Source: Candidatus Brocadia pituitae (lineage in GTDB: Bacteria; Planctomycetota; Brocadiia; Brocadiales; Brocadiaceae). Taken from it: a stretch of 64,000 nucleotides of DNA. A model generated the notes under the pieces. It saw only the letters and a list, made by a program, of their open reading frames with translations, was not told where the DNA came from and made no database searches. The translations under genes and the position numbers were made by a program. This document shows, one piece after another, positions 20,716 to 28,492 of the stretch. Position 1 is the first letter of the stretch. Every line of letters begins with the position of its first letter. Location of the stretch: the NCBI GenBank assembly GCA_017347445.1, contig AP021856.1:2798613-2862612 (forward strand). Reading direction: 5' to 3'.

Positions 20716-21040
20716 TAAACATCCTCCTCATGAAAAATTTATTATAATGACGATCGATTCCATACTATCTAGAGAACGCAGGACAAACTTGCTTACGATA
20801 AATCAATGAACCGTTTATGGTCGCAGCACAAAATGCTTGGGCTATTATCATGCCCACCTTTAAGGCACACCAAGGCGATAAGCACCTGCATGTTTCCACG
20901 GACATGGCAGGGATTAAAATCAGTGGCCAAGGGCAATAGGTAGCCAATTTTTTATCATTGTTTGGCTGATACATAGTTGTTTTTATTAAAAAAGGCACTC
21001 GTCATGAAAGTACACACATGATACCGCTTTTTTTAATTTT
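20716..21040. other. gene-poor stretch upstream of the CARDB-like gene
   Basis: No convincing gene. A minus-strand frame (20765-20998) has no ribosome binding site and no family resemblance. A plus-strand run of about 45 codons (near 20803-20940, including NAWAIIMPTFKAHQGDKHLHV) is open but lacks a start, and may be the scar of a lost gene. Confidence 0.3.
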
Positions 21041-21068
21041 ACTATATCACGTTATTTAATATTGTCAA
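21041..21068 (-). promoter_or_regulatory. candidate sigma-70 promoter
   Basis: On the minus strand a perfect TTGACA (21063-21068) and TATAGT (21041-21046) are 16 bp apart. It points leftward toward the CARDB-like gene, whose start is about 320 nt downstream. Confidence 0.45.
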
Positions 21069-21105
21069 GATAATCGGCTGACAGCGTTTTTAAACGAGCG
21101 ACCCA

Positions 21106-21350
21106 TTAAAGTTTTTCTATGATGACACATGGCTTAAGGATTATGGGTTCGCTGTTCACGTCAAGTCCATAGCCACTTTTAATTTCCGCCGTGGTTGTGC
21201 CATGGCGAAGCATAGTGCCAAGGTGCTTCCGTAATGTCCGTCTTGTATAAATACAGCCCCATTCCTGGCAATCCCAATTTCATTCATCGCACCGGATTTT
21301 CTGCATCTGTGAAGCGCCTGCAACCGTTATCAATTGGCCAATGTCTAGTA
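21106..21350 (-). pseudogene. decayed imidazolonepropionase-like (hutI) fragment
   Basis: Three pieces in successive minus-strand frames resemble parts of HutI: IGQLITVAGASQ (N-terminus), MNEIGIARNGAVFIQDGHYG (next segment), and LGTMLRHGTTTAEIKSGYGLDVNSE. The last matches the conserved GTTTVEVKSGYGL block of imidazolonepropionase. Frameshifts and an internal deletion separate them, so this is a relic of a histidine-degradation gene. No other hut gene is seen nearby. Confidence 0.55.
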
Positions 21351-21357
21351 TAAAGAG

Positions 21358-21969
21358 CTAGGGGAATCGGTTCTTGGTTTTCTTTAGTCCGATATTATTA
21401 TGAAGGAAGTATTTCTGGTATTCTTCAGGGGTGTTCAGGTTTGTCAGGGATGGCGTAGTTCCTCCAAGTCCTTTCAATTCCTGCTCATGAACGATCCGCA
21501 CCTTCACCTCTGCAAAAAAATCGATGATTCTCAGTTTCCCCTCATCAAGGCACCGGCGGATCGGTTGAATGCAATTCCTTGAATAAAAGGCATGGAGAGG
21601 CTCCAGTCCGCGGCTTGTCTGTGGTACCACGACATCATAGTCATCGATCTGTTCTTTGAGGTGGAGGATCACGTTCTCATACACAAAGGGCATATCACAG
21701 GCAACCACAAAGGCATGGTGGCTAGAAGCACGTATCAAACCGGCACAGATACCACCGAGCGGTCCCTTATCTGGCATGATATCGGACACAACAGGCAAAT
21801 TCAGATGGCTGTAAATGTCTGCATCATTGGCAGAAATAATGATTTCGTCAAAGATTGTTTTCAACCGGGCAATTTGGTGTTCGATAAATGTTTTCTTGTC
21901 ATACGGAAGAAAGGCCTTATTAAAACCCATCCTCCGGCTTTTTCCGCCCGCAAGAATAATCGCTGTCAC
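21358..21969 (-). CDS. mobA: molybdenum cofactor guanylyltransferase
   Basis: Transfers GMP to molybdopterin to make the guanine dinucleotide form. The GTG at 21969 was chosen because it puts the nucleotide-binding motif LAGGKSRRMG at residues 6-15, as in the family, and a purine-rich GGGCGGGGG lies upstream; an in-frame TTG at 22020 would add 17 residues. Other motifs are LPVVSDIMPDKGPLGGICAGL and VACDMPF. The C-terminal NLNTPEEYQKY matches MobA ends. No other molybdenum-cofactor gene is adjacent. Confidence 0.88.
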   Translation of the reverse strand: MTAIILAGGKSRRMGFNKAFLPYDKKTFIEHQIARLKTIFDEIIISANDADIYSHLNLPVVSDIMPDKGPLGGICAGLIRASSHHAFVVACDMPFVYENVILHLKEQIDDYDVVVPQTSRGLEPLHAFYSRNCIQPIRRCLDEGKLRIIDFFAEVKVRIVHEQELKGLGGTTPSLTNLNTPEEYQKYFLHNNIGLKKTKNRFP

Positions 21970-22483
21970 TTGATATTTCCCCCGCCCTGGAAAGAAAACA
22001 ACCTGGTATTTCGTCAACAAAGGCGAATAAACGTTTAGCCTGTTTCAGTCACGTATTGGCCTTCTAAATCGTGTCTCCGCCGTTTCCTGAAGCGCTTTAT
22101 GTGCAATCTCATAAGGCAGTAAGCCGCAACCAGGTCATCCTTGATAAAGCATGTTATATTGGAGAAAGTAGTTGGGCTTTAAACAAAAGAACTATATTTT
22201 TTCTTGAATTGAACAGGAAAAGTACGTTAATAAAATTCATTTCAAAGAAAGAAGTATAGCCGTGAAAGATATTAAGCCAGAGAAAGAAAAGAAAATCAAT
22301 AAGAAAAGCCTGATAGTAACGTTAGCCGAACTTACGCAAAAAGTGTAGACGGGGCTGTACTTTTGCATAGTGAGCAAATCGTAAGTGGTTGAATAATAAG
22401 GGTCGAGAATTTTTGCCGTCGATGTAGTGTATGAATAGTGAGGGTTGTGCCGACATTTTCGTCTTCTCTGGTATAATTATGGT
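21970..22483. other. intergenic stretch between mobA and the transposase relic
   Basis: No supported gene. A 62-codon frame (22071-22259) lacks a ribosome binding site and family features. A 28-codon Lys-rich frame starting GTG at 22261 is too short to judge. The last 150 bp probably belong to the left end of the adjacent insertion sequence. Confidence 0.3.
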
Positions 22484-23248
22484 ATGTATATCAGAGATGC
22501 ATACAAAAAGAGAGGTGATAAGAAATATTCCTGTCTGGTCCTGGTTGAGACCATAAGGATAAAGAAAGGTCCACGACAGAAGACCATTCTTACGTTGGGC
22601 AATATCGATGTGCCGAGAGAGCAGTGGGCGCTGCTGACAGAAATGCTCAGGCGGAGGCTTTCGGGACAGCGGAGCATGTTCCCGGATGAGCCGGAAGGGC
22701 TGCAAGCGGTGACGGAATCGATTGTAGCGCAACTCAGGCGAAAGGGGAAGCTCAAGGCAGCACGGGAAGAAGGAAGTCCAGAGGAAGACGAAGGAAAGTA
22801 CGACGGGACCTATTTGTTGAGGACGAACCGGAAGGATTTAACCAAGCAGGAGATATGGAGTCTTTACATCATGTTGACGAGAGTAGAGAGGGCGTTCAGG
22901 GATCTCAAGAGCAATCTCGGTTTGCGGCCGATCTATCATCAGAAGGAACACCGGGTAGATGCACACCTATTTATCTCAGTACTTGCATACCATCTCTTGC
23001 ATGCAATTGAGCACACCTTGAAAGAGAAGGGAGAAACAAGAAGTTGGAATACCATAAAACAACTCTTACAGACGCATCAGGTAGTAACCGTAGTCCTGCC
23101 CGATGCAGATGGTATCCATGTACACCATGTTCGGGTAGCAACCGAAGTGGAGGCAGCACAAGGGGAGATATACAAAAAACTCGGAATTGATCCACAGGCG
23201 ATAACAAGGAAGCGGATAACCTTCAAAAAAGCAGCTTTTGTTCAGTAA
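22484..23248 (+). pseudogene. internally deleted IS1634-type (IS4 superfamily) transposase
   Basis: The frame from ATG 22484 joins an intact N-terminus (MYIRDAYKKRGDKKYSCLVL and VETIRIKKGPRQKTILTLGN) to a C-terminal segment (YLLRTNRKDLTKQEIWSLYI, VERAFRDLKSNLGLRPIYHQ). The C-terminal segment carries the last catalytic Glu. Full-length IS1634-type transposases have well over 500 residues; this product has 254. The centre with the first two catalytic Asp residues appears to be missing, apparently without loss of frame. The element should be transposition-defective. Confidence 0.7.
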
Positions 23249-23666
23249 AAATTGTGGGACATGTTAAGCGCCAGCGGGGGACAAAATGGTAGCCCCACTC
23301 AATGGGGAAAATACAGGGTAGGCAACCACTTTGAATTCCCTCGTTATTTGGAGACAAGCAATGTCGATACCAAACCAAGCATGAAATGTATCTCTCCTCA
23401 TACCCCTTGTATTTACAGGTTTTGCGCAGGTTCTGAATTTTTCTATATATCTGGCGAAAACTAAAAGTGTAACATCCTCTAGCTGAAAAACGGCGAAATA
23501 AAGAGCAAACAACCCGAGGAAATGTCGTTAAGGTTCGCTAAAATAAATATTTAGATGATGTAAAACAGACGATTCATACGATAAAATAAGGTGTAACAGA
23601 AGGTGTAACAGTGTAACATCGATTGATAGTATTAAAAGTTTTTCACAACCCCCCTAAAGCCCATGA
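23249..23666. other. gene-free stretch
   Basis: Right flank of the transposase relic followed by AT-rich DNA. Short frames at 23252-23464 and 23264-23512 show no family features or ribosome binding sites. I see no gene here. Confidence 0.4.
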
Positions 23667-23723
23667 GGTAGGTCAACCGTCCCGGTTGACATCATGATGA
23701 CAAGCGGGGATGCTTGTCCTACC
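23667..23723. repeat. 57-bp double-hairpin palindromic element
   Basis: Outer arms GGTAGG and CCTACC enclose two perfect small hairpins: GTCAACC/GGTTGAC and GACAAGC/GCTTGTC. This layout resembles REP/MITE-like dispersed palindromes and is built like the elements at 34962-35124 and 52184-52300. It lies 30 bp downstream of the regulator gene end and could also act as a transcription barrier. Confidence 0.6.
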
Positions 23724-23753
23724 GATAAAGGGGAATGGTGCGGCTTTGCCGCA

Positions 23754-25112
23754 TTATGGACAGGCGACCATGCTACTTTTCGGCTGAATGATTTGATACC
23801 TTTCCATCTTCCGGTAGAGGGTCATCCTGGACCAGTTGAGTTTTCTGGCCGACTCCGCCTTGTTCCACCTGGTAGATAAGAGAACGGCAAGCAAACGATC
23901 CTTTTCATCCTGAGAAAACATCCTCCCATCAATAACCCGGTTGCGGAATCTTTCCGGCAGGTCATGAAACATTATCCATGGGGAGTGAGTACTGACCATA
24001 ACTGCCTCCAAAAGGTTCTTCAGCTCCCGGATGTTACCAGGCCAATCATAGGCATGGAAAAACTCCAGGGTATCACCGGAAAACCCCCTGATATCACGCC
24101 CAAAACGACCGTTTAATTCACGTATGTAATGGTCAAGCAGTACCATGATATCCTCCTTCCGCTGTTTCAGCGGCGGTAAATGAATATTTGACACATTGAG
24201 CCGGTAATAGAGATCCTTCCTGAACCTGCCTTCTAATACCATCTCCTCCAGATTTTTATTGGTCGCGGCGACGATCCTGATGTCTAAGGGTATATTCCCC
24301 TTCCCACCTAACCGTTGTATCTCCTTGCTTTCGATGACCCGCAGGATCTTTGCCTGGTGGTAAAGGCTCATGTCTCCGATCTCATCGAGGAAGACGGTGC
24401 CACCCTCCGCCCGTTTCAGCTTGCCCTCCTTCGGGATATCCGCCCCGGTAAATGCCCCCCGTTCATAACCAAAGAGTTCGCTTTCCAGGAGGCTGTCAGG
24501 TATCGCAGTGCAGTTGATACAGACAAAGGGGTTCTTCTTTCTCGGACTGTTCTTGTGGATAAGTTCAGCCGTCAGTTCCTTCCCCGTGCCGGTTTCTCCG
24601 GTAATGAGCACATTGCTATCCGTCTGGGCCACCTTCCCAATGTATGTCTTAATCTCCCTCATCGGCAGGCAGTCACCTACGAATTTCTCTGCATCGGAAA
24701 TGGCATTCCGTGAGGTTTCCTGCATTCCAGCAGATGCGTGAAAAGAAAGTCCGGAAAGACACTTACGAATACTTGCAGCAAGCGCCTCAAACGAAACGGG
24801 CTGTTTAAAATAATCGTTCATCCCGGGTTTTAAGGCGGCAATGGCAATCTCTTCGGTGCCTTCGTGTGTGATCTGGATAAGGGGAATGGCACTATTCAAC
24901 CGATGGATCTCCTGTGCTATCTGCATACTATCCCGGCCACCAGCAAACGATCCAACGACGACAAGATGAATGACGCTGTATTGCATGATATCTAGGGCTT
25001 CTGTCTTGTTTGATGATGCAATGCCCTGATACCCTTGCTGCAGCAAAAACCGTTTCAGTTTTTCCCGGAACGCATCATTCCGTTCCACGATTAAAATTGT
25101 CGGTGTCTTCAT
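23754..25112 (-). CDS. sigma-54-dependent transcriptional activator with degenerate receiver domain
   Basis: NtrC-family enhancer-binding protein, 452 residues. Residues 5-118 fold as a response-regulator receiver, but the phospho-acceptor Asp position is Gly54 (LVVVGSFAGG) and the acidic pair reads E10-R11; the Lys (FKQPV, 103) and Thr82 are kept. The AAA+ domain follows with Walker A GETGTGKE (172-179), the sigma-54 contact loop GAFTGA (219-224) and Walker B VFLDEIGD (240-247). The C-terminus is a Fis-type helix-turn-helix (SARKLNWSRMTLYRKMERY). It should remodel sigma-54 holoenzyme but not be controlled by phosphorylation. The ATG has AAGGAG 9 nt upstream. Its leader carries a c-di-GMP riboswitch, a terminator and a sigma-54-like promoter. 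No kinase gene is adjacent. Confidence 0.9.
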   Translation of the reverse strand: MKTPTILIVERNDAFREKLKRFLLQQGYQGIASSNKTEALDIMQYSVIHLVVVGSFAGGRDSMQIAQEIHRLNSAIPLIQITHEGTEEIAIAALKPGMNDYFKQPVSFEALAASIRKCLSGLSFHASAGMQETSRNAISDAEKFVGDCLPMREIKTYIGKVAQTDSNVLITGETGTGKELTAELIHKNSPRKKNPFVCINCTAIPDSLLESELFGYERGAFTGADIPKEGKLKRAEGGTVFLDEIGDMSLYHQAKILRVIESKEIQRLGGKGNIPLDIRIVAATNKNLEEMVLEGRFRKDLYYRLNVSNIHLPPLKQRKEDIMVLLDHYIRELNGRFGRDIRGFSGDTLEFFHAYDWPGNIRELKNLLEAVMVSTHSPWIMFHDLPERFRNRVIDGRMFSQDEKDRLLAVLLSTRWNKAESARKLNWSRMTLYRKMERYQIIQPKSSMVACP

Positions 25113-25195
25113 TGACCGTCGCTCCTTTTTCCTTTTCTGAAATAACTGTCACCGTCATAACAAATTGTTTGAAAATAATCGTAAGCTACCATCAA

Positions 25196-25250
25196 ACAAA
25201 AAAAGCCTTACTGCAAAATGTTTATGGAAAACATTTTCGGCAGTAAGGCT
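25196..25250 (-). terminator. intrinsic terminator in the leader of the sigma-54 activator gene
   Basis: On the minus strand AGCCTTACTGC pairs with GCAGTAAGGCT-type arms around an inner AAAATGTTT/AAACATTTT stem, followed by seven U. It lies between the riboswitch and the gene, the expected place for an expression platform. An extra upstream copy of CCTTACTGC (complement of 25268-25276) could pair alternatively with the 3' arm. Confidence 0.85.
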
Positions 25251-25274
25251 GTCTTTTTCTGTCGGATGCAGTAA

Positions 25275-25365
25275 GGTTATCTTTAAAAACTACGTCCGTG
25301 TATGCTTAAAAGACCCTGTTACTTTGCGTCCCCCGATCACTCAGGGTTTGCTCTTATCGAAATGT
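25275..25365 (-). ncRNA. cyclic-di-GMP-I (GEMM) riboswitch, copy 1
   Basis: The minus-strand leader has the class I signature: GCAAACC, then a hairpin CCTGAGTGATCGGGG with a GNRA-type loop, then GGGACGCAAAG and AACAGGGTCTT. Known GEMM-I RNAs bind c-di-GMP with these conserved blocks. The 3' side (P3 and the closing strand of P1) is less canonical than in the copy at 56836. An intrinsic terminator follows, then the activator gene. Confidence 0.8.
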
Positions 25366-25380
25366 ATCTGATGTGAAAAT

Positions 25381-25398
25381 TAACAAAAGAAATGCCGG
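25381..25398 (-). promoter_or_regulatory. sigma-54-like promoter of the activator gene
   Basis: The minus strand reads CGGCATTTCTTTTGTTA, with GG and GT separated by exactly 10 bp as in -24/-12 elements (consensus TGGCAC-N5-TTGC). The predicted start, near 25371, falls a few bases before the riboswitch. Two other riboswitch leaders in the window have the same element at the same place. The -12 GC is GT in all three. Confidence 0.65.
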
Positions 25399-25519
25399 AA
25401 TTTGTATAAATGAAATTTTTTTTCTGTAATTACTTCACTACGCATTAAATTTCAATTACTTATGAACAGATGGAAACAGAGGTGAACAGTGGATGGGTTT
25501 TTCAAACAACGCAAAAAAG

Positions 25520-25567
25520 TGTGACATGGCACACAAGTGTGACGTGACAAAAGTGTGCCGTGTCACA
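25520..25567. promoter_or_regulatory. three palindromic activator sites (upstream activating sequence)
   Basis: Sites start at 25520 (TGTGACATGGCACA), 25538 (TGTGACGTGACAAA) and 25554 (TGTGCCGTGTCACA, inverted version of the first), spaced 18 and 16 bp. They lie about 120-170 bp upstream of the sigma-54-like promoter, the normal range for enhancer sites. The locus at 36143-36190 repeats the same three sites with identical spacing. They are likely bound by the adjacent activator, which is inference. Confidence 0.65.
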
Positions 25568-25764
25568 CTTTTTGATAGAAGATTTGAAATGAATAACTGT
25601 GCTTCTGGACAATGGGTGGCTTAAAACAACGGTCTCACGGCAATACCTGCCTAAAAATAACTATTTTTGAGCGCGAATTGCAAAAGTCGGGTTAGGGTAC
25701 GAATCAGGTACGAAGCGGAAAACACCTTATTGTTGTATGTTATTGAAGATTTAGCGGTTGCATC

Positions 25765-26664
25765 TTATTTCAAAACTTTTCTTACAAATCCACCCTGTGC
25801 ATCAAGTCTTTTTTTTGCCTCAGGGTAATCAATTCCGAGTTTCTGCATAACTATGGCAATCTTTGCATTTCCAAAAGCCAAGTCCAGCAGTTTTTTTGCA
25901 TCTTCCCGGTTGATACCGGTAACCGTCATAATGATGCGTTCTGCACGGTCTGTAAGCTTTACATTGGTAGCCCTGAGATCGACCATAAGGTTCTCATAGA
26001 CCTTGCCAGTCTTAATCATAGAAGTTGTGGTCAGCATGTTTAATATGAGCTTCGTAGCTGTGCCAGCCTTCATACGGGTAGAACCGGTTATGACTTCAGG
26101 ACCTGTGATTGGCCTGATGATGATGTCAACCTCAAAATGAGGTAGGGTCTCTTTATTGCAGCAGAGGAAGATTGTTTTTGCATTCCGCTTTTTTGCCTCA
26201 AAGAGGGCTCCCATCACATAAGGAGTTGTTCCGCCCGTAGTGATGCCTACAATAACGTCCTTATGGCTTACCCCTTTTTGCTGGATGTCTCTTGCTCCAT
26301 ATTCCGGAAAATCCTCGGCTCCCTCCACGGATTGAAATACCGCCTTTTCACCTCCGGCAATGATTCCCGTAATGAGAGCGGGATCGGTACCATAGGTAGG
26401 GGGACATTCTGTCGCATCAAGAATGCCCAGTCTTCCGCTAGTGCCGGCGCCAACATACATAAGCCGTCCGCCTTCCATGAAGGCAGTGACGATCAGGTCG
26501 GCCGCCTGTGCAATATGTTCCCGTTCCTTATACACTGCGGTAAAGACGCTTGCATCCTCTGCATTAATAATATCAACAATCTCCAGGGTAGTTTTGCAGT
26601 CGATATTGAAAGTACGCGGATTACGCTGCTCGGTAAGCAATTGTGAACGGTCTTGTATTTCCAT
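25765..26664 (-). CDS. murQ: N-acetylmuramic acid 6-phosphate etherase
   Basis: Cleaves the lactyl ether of MurNAc-6-P to GlcNAc-6-P and D-lactate in cell-wall recycling. From the ATG at 26664 (MEIQDRSQLLTEQRNP) the protein has 299 residues, normal for MurQ. The open frame extends to 26793, but the extra 43 residues are hydrophobic and atypical. A SIS domain carries GRLMYVGAGTSGRLGILDATECPPTYG. Further motifs are GITTGGTTPYV and STRMKAGTATKLILNML. The C-terminal NREDAKKLLDLAFGNAKIAIVM helical bundle is complete. No sugar phosphotransferase genes are adjacent. Confidence 0.93.
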   Translation of the reverse strand: MEIQDRSQLLTEQRNPRTFNIDCKTTLEIVDIINAEDASVFTAVYKEREHIAQAADLIVTAFMEGGRLMYVGAGTSGRLGILDATECPPTYGTDPALITGIIAGGEKAVFQSVEGAEDFPEYGARDIQQKGVSHKDVIVGITTGGTTPYVMGALFEAKKRNAKTIFLCCNKETLPHFEVDIIIRPITGPEVITGSTRMKAGTATKLILNMLTTTSMIKTGKVYENLMVDLRATNVKLTDRAERIIMTVTGINREDAKKLLDLAFGNAKIAIVMQKLGIDYPEAKKRLDAQGGFVRKVLK

Positions 26665-26984
26665 ATTATAGATGAGCATGTTAGCATTATCACAGAAGGT
26701 TGTCAAAAAATATTTGATGAATGAAAAAACATTCAAAAAAAGTCCCATATAAAAACCATGATAGAACCCAAAAGAATCAATGGCGGAAACCAATTATTCT
26801 TTATTTATTTTGATTTTCGACGGGTCTTTGTTAAATTAGCAGGAACACGGCACAGCCAGCGGTCGCTGGCGAGCTATGTGCGGGTATTATGTTGAGATAT
26901 TGTTTCTTTAATTGCATACCCGGTAATAAAAGTGAAAAATCAGATATTCATAAGATACTTATTTTCTTTGCAGGAGAGAAGCAT

Positions 26985-27434
26985 ATGATTTTTATCTGGA
27001 TACCTTTATTATTCGTTGTATTATCTTTTCAAGTATTTGCTGGTGATGTAATTATTACCGTGGATAGATTTCATCATAATAATAACGCACCTGTGCGCTT
27101 TTCTCTGTGTGACAGCGAAGAATGTCACATGAAAAGAGACAAGGGATATGTGAATATTGATGCAGAATTGATTAAGAAGACGGATAATTTGAGGAAATAC
27201 AGGATTAACAATGTCACCCCGGGAGAGTACTCGCTTTCTGCATATCATGACCTCAATAACAGCGGAAAATTAGAACGCAGCGGCATTCTGGGGATACCTC
27301 AGGAGCCTATAGGTTTTTCAAGGTTAGACGTACAAAAAGTACGACGCCATCCGCGATGGGGGGAGGTTAAATTTCACGTTGGTGAAAACGACACATCAGT
27401 CACCGTACACCTTGTAGATAAATTTGGATTATAA
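26985..27434 (+). CDS. exported DUF2141-family protein
   Basis: 149 residues from an ATG with AGGAG 8 nt upstream; the frame extends farther upstream without a site. The signal peptide is MIFIWIPLLFVVLSFQVFA. The domain shows the DUF2141 pattern: a beta-sandwich with APVRFSLCDSEE, then NNVTPGEYSLSAYHDLNNSGKLERSGILGIPQEPIGFS, then WGEVKFHV...SVTVHL. Function of the family is unknown; members are periplasmic or outer-membrane associated. Confidence 0.75.
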   Translation: MIFIWIPLLFVVLSFQVFAGDVIITVDRFHHNNNAPVRFSLCDSEECHMKRDKGYVNIDAELIKKTDNLRKYRINNVTPGEYSLSAYHDLNNSGKLERSGILGIPQEPIGFSRLDVQKVRRHPRWGEVKFHVGENDTSVTVHLVDKFGL

Positions 27435-27546
27435 ATTCCTTTTCATTATGGAAATAAAAAATATGAGCTAAGACTTGTCAAATGGGTTGTTTTAGACAGA
27501 AAGGGAATGCATATGTCTTCATTGCACCGACATACAAGTCTTCATA

Positions 27547-27592
27547 CCTCATACCCTGCAATCCAGGCAGATAACTGATTGCAGGGCTGAGG
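27547..27592. terminator. bidirectional hairpin between convergent genes
   Basis: CCTC..CCCTGCAATC and GATTGCAGGG..GAGG form a long hairpin midway between the DUF2141 gene and the repeat-protein gene, which converge here. No strong U tract follows on either side, so termination strength is uncertain. Confidence 0.5.
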
Positions 27593-27607
27593 TAATACTT
27601 CTAGCAG

Positions 27608-28141
27608 TTAAGATAATTCTGCAAACTTTCCTTCTTTTTCTTTTTCCTTATCTTTACCTTCATCTTCCGACATGACCGTGCCAGCAAATGCGGTCGTTAT
27701 TGCGCCAGTCATCAATTCTCCTGACTTTCCTTCTTTGTCCTTGCTCTTATCTTTGTCTTCTGACATGACCGTGCCGGCAAATGCAGTCGTTACTGCGCCA
27801 GTCATCAACTTCCCAGACTTCTCTTCCTTGTCCTTGCCTTTGCCTTTGCCTTCATCTTCCGACATGACCGTGCCAGAGAATGCTGTCTTTATTGCACCAG
27901 ACATCAATTCTCCTGACTTTCCTTCTTTGTCCTTGCTCTTGTCTTTGTCTTCTGACATGACCGTGCCGGCAAATGCAGTCGTTACTGCGCCAGTCATCAA
28001 CTTCCCAGACTTCTCTTCCTTGTCCTTGTCCTTGTCTTTATCTTCTGCCCTGACAGGACTGACAAGCGCACTATTTACAACACCAACACTAAACACCAAC
28101 GCCCCTACAACAGTAAGACTACAACCTAACCTCTTTAACAT
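27608..28141 (-). CDS. exported tandem-repeat protein (charged linker / GAVTTAFAGTVM repeats)
   Basis: The ATG at 28141 was chosen because GGAGGAGAAGGAA precedes it; the open frame extends upstream without a site. The product has 177 residues. A signal peptide (MLKRLGCSLTVVGALVFSVG, cleavage near VRA-ED) is followed by four repeats of 31-33 residues. Each repeat is a Lys/Asp/Glu-rich linker (EDKDKSKDKEGKSG) joined to an apolar segment (ELMTGAITTAFAGTVM). A fifth, partial linker ends the protein. Repeats alternate between two DNA variants (1=3, 2=4), suggesting duplication of a two-repeat unit. No known family was recognised. Confidence 0.75.
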   Translation of the reverse strand: MLKRLGCSLTVVGALVFSVGVVNSALVSPVRAEDKDKDKDKEEKSGKLMTGAVTTAFAGTVMSEDKDKSKDKEGKSGELMSGAIKTAFSGTVMSEDEGKGKGKDKEEKSGKLMTGAVTTAFAGTVMSEDKDKSKDKEGKSGELMTGAITTAFAGTVMSEDEGKDKEKEKEGKFAELS

Positions 28142-28492
28142 TTCCTTCTCCTCCTCAAGATTTAGGAAATTTAGCCAGGCCGCCGAGAACACTCTCAGCA
28201 TAATCAGCTGGCTTTGTAAAGTTATATAACATGCAATTAACTCTTTGACAACAAAATCTTTTTGATTAATGAGTGTTACTCTTAACACAGTAAAATCGCA
28301 ATATCATGGTTGTTTTTTTTGCCTTTACACCATATGATATAAAAGATAACCCTTTATTAAAAGATGCGTTACCGATTATTTCAGGTTTTTTTCTGTCGAT
28401 TGCAGCCTGCTGCGAAGTGAATGGTTTCTCTACATTGCAGTTCAGTCAGGCCAACTATTTTTTAACAGCATATTTAGGAATGGAGCATGGCG

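Noticed and set aside
20765-20998. 77-codon minus frame downstream of a good promoter
   Set aside because: No ribosome binding site, cysteine-rich random composition and no recognisable domain; kept only as part of the gene-poor stretch.
22071-22259. 62-codon plus frame after mobA
   Set aside because: No ribosome binding site or family feature; likely chance frame in AT-rich DNA.
27672-28229. 185-codon plus frame with tandem repeats
   Set aside because: It is the complement of the repeat-protein gene; the minus strand has the signal peptide and ribosome binding site.
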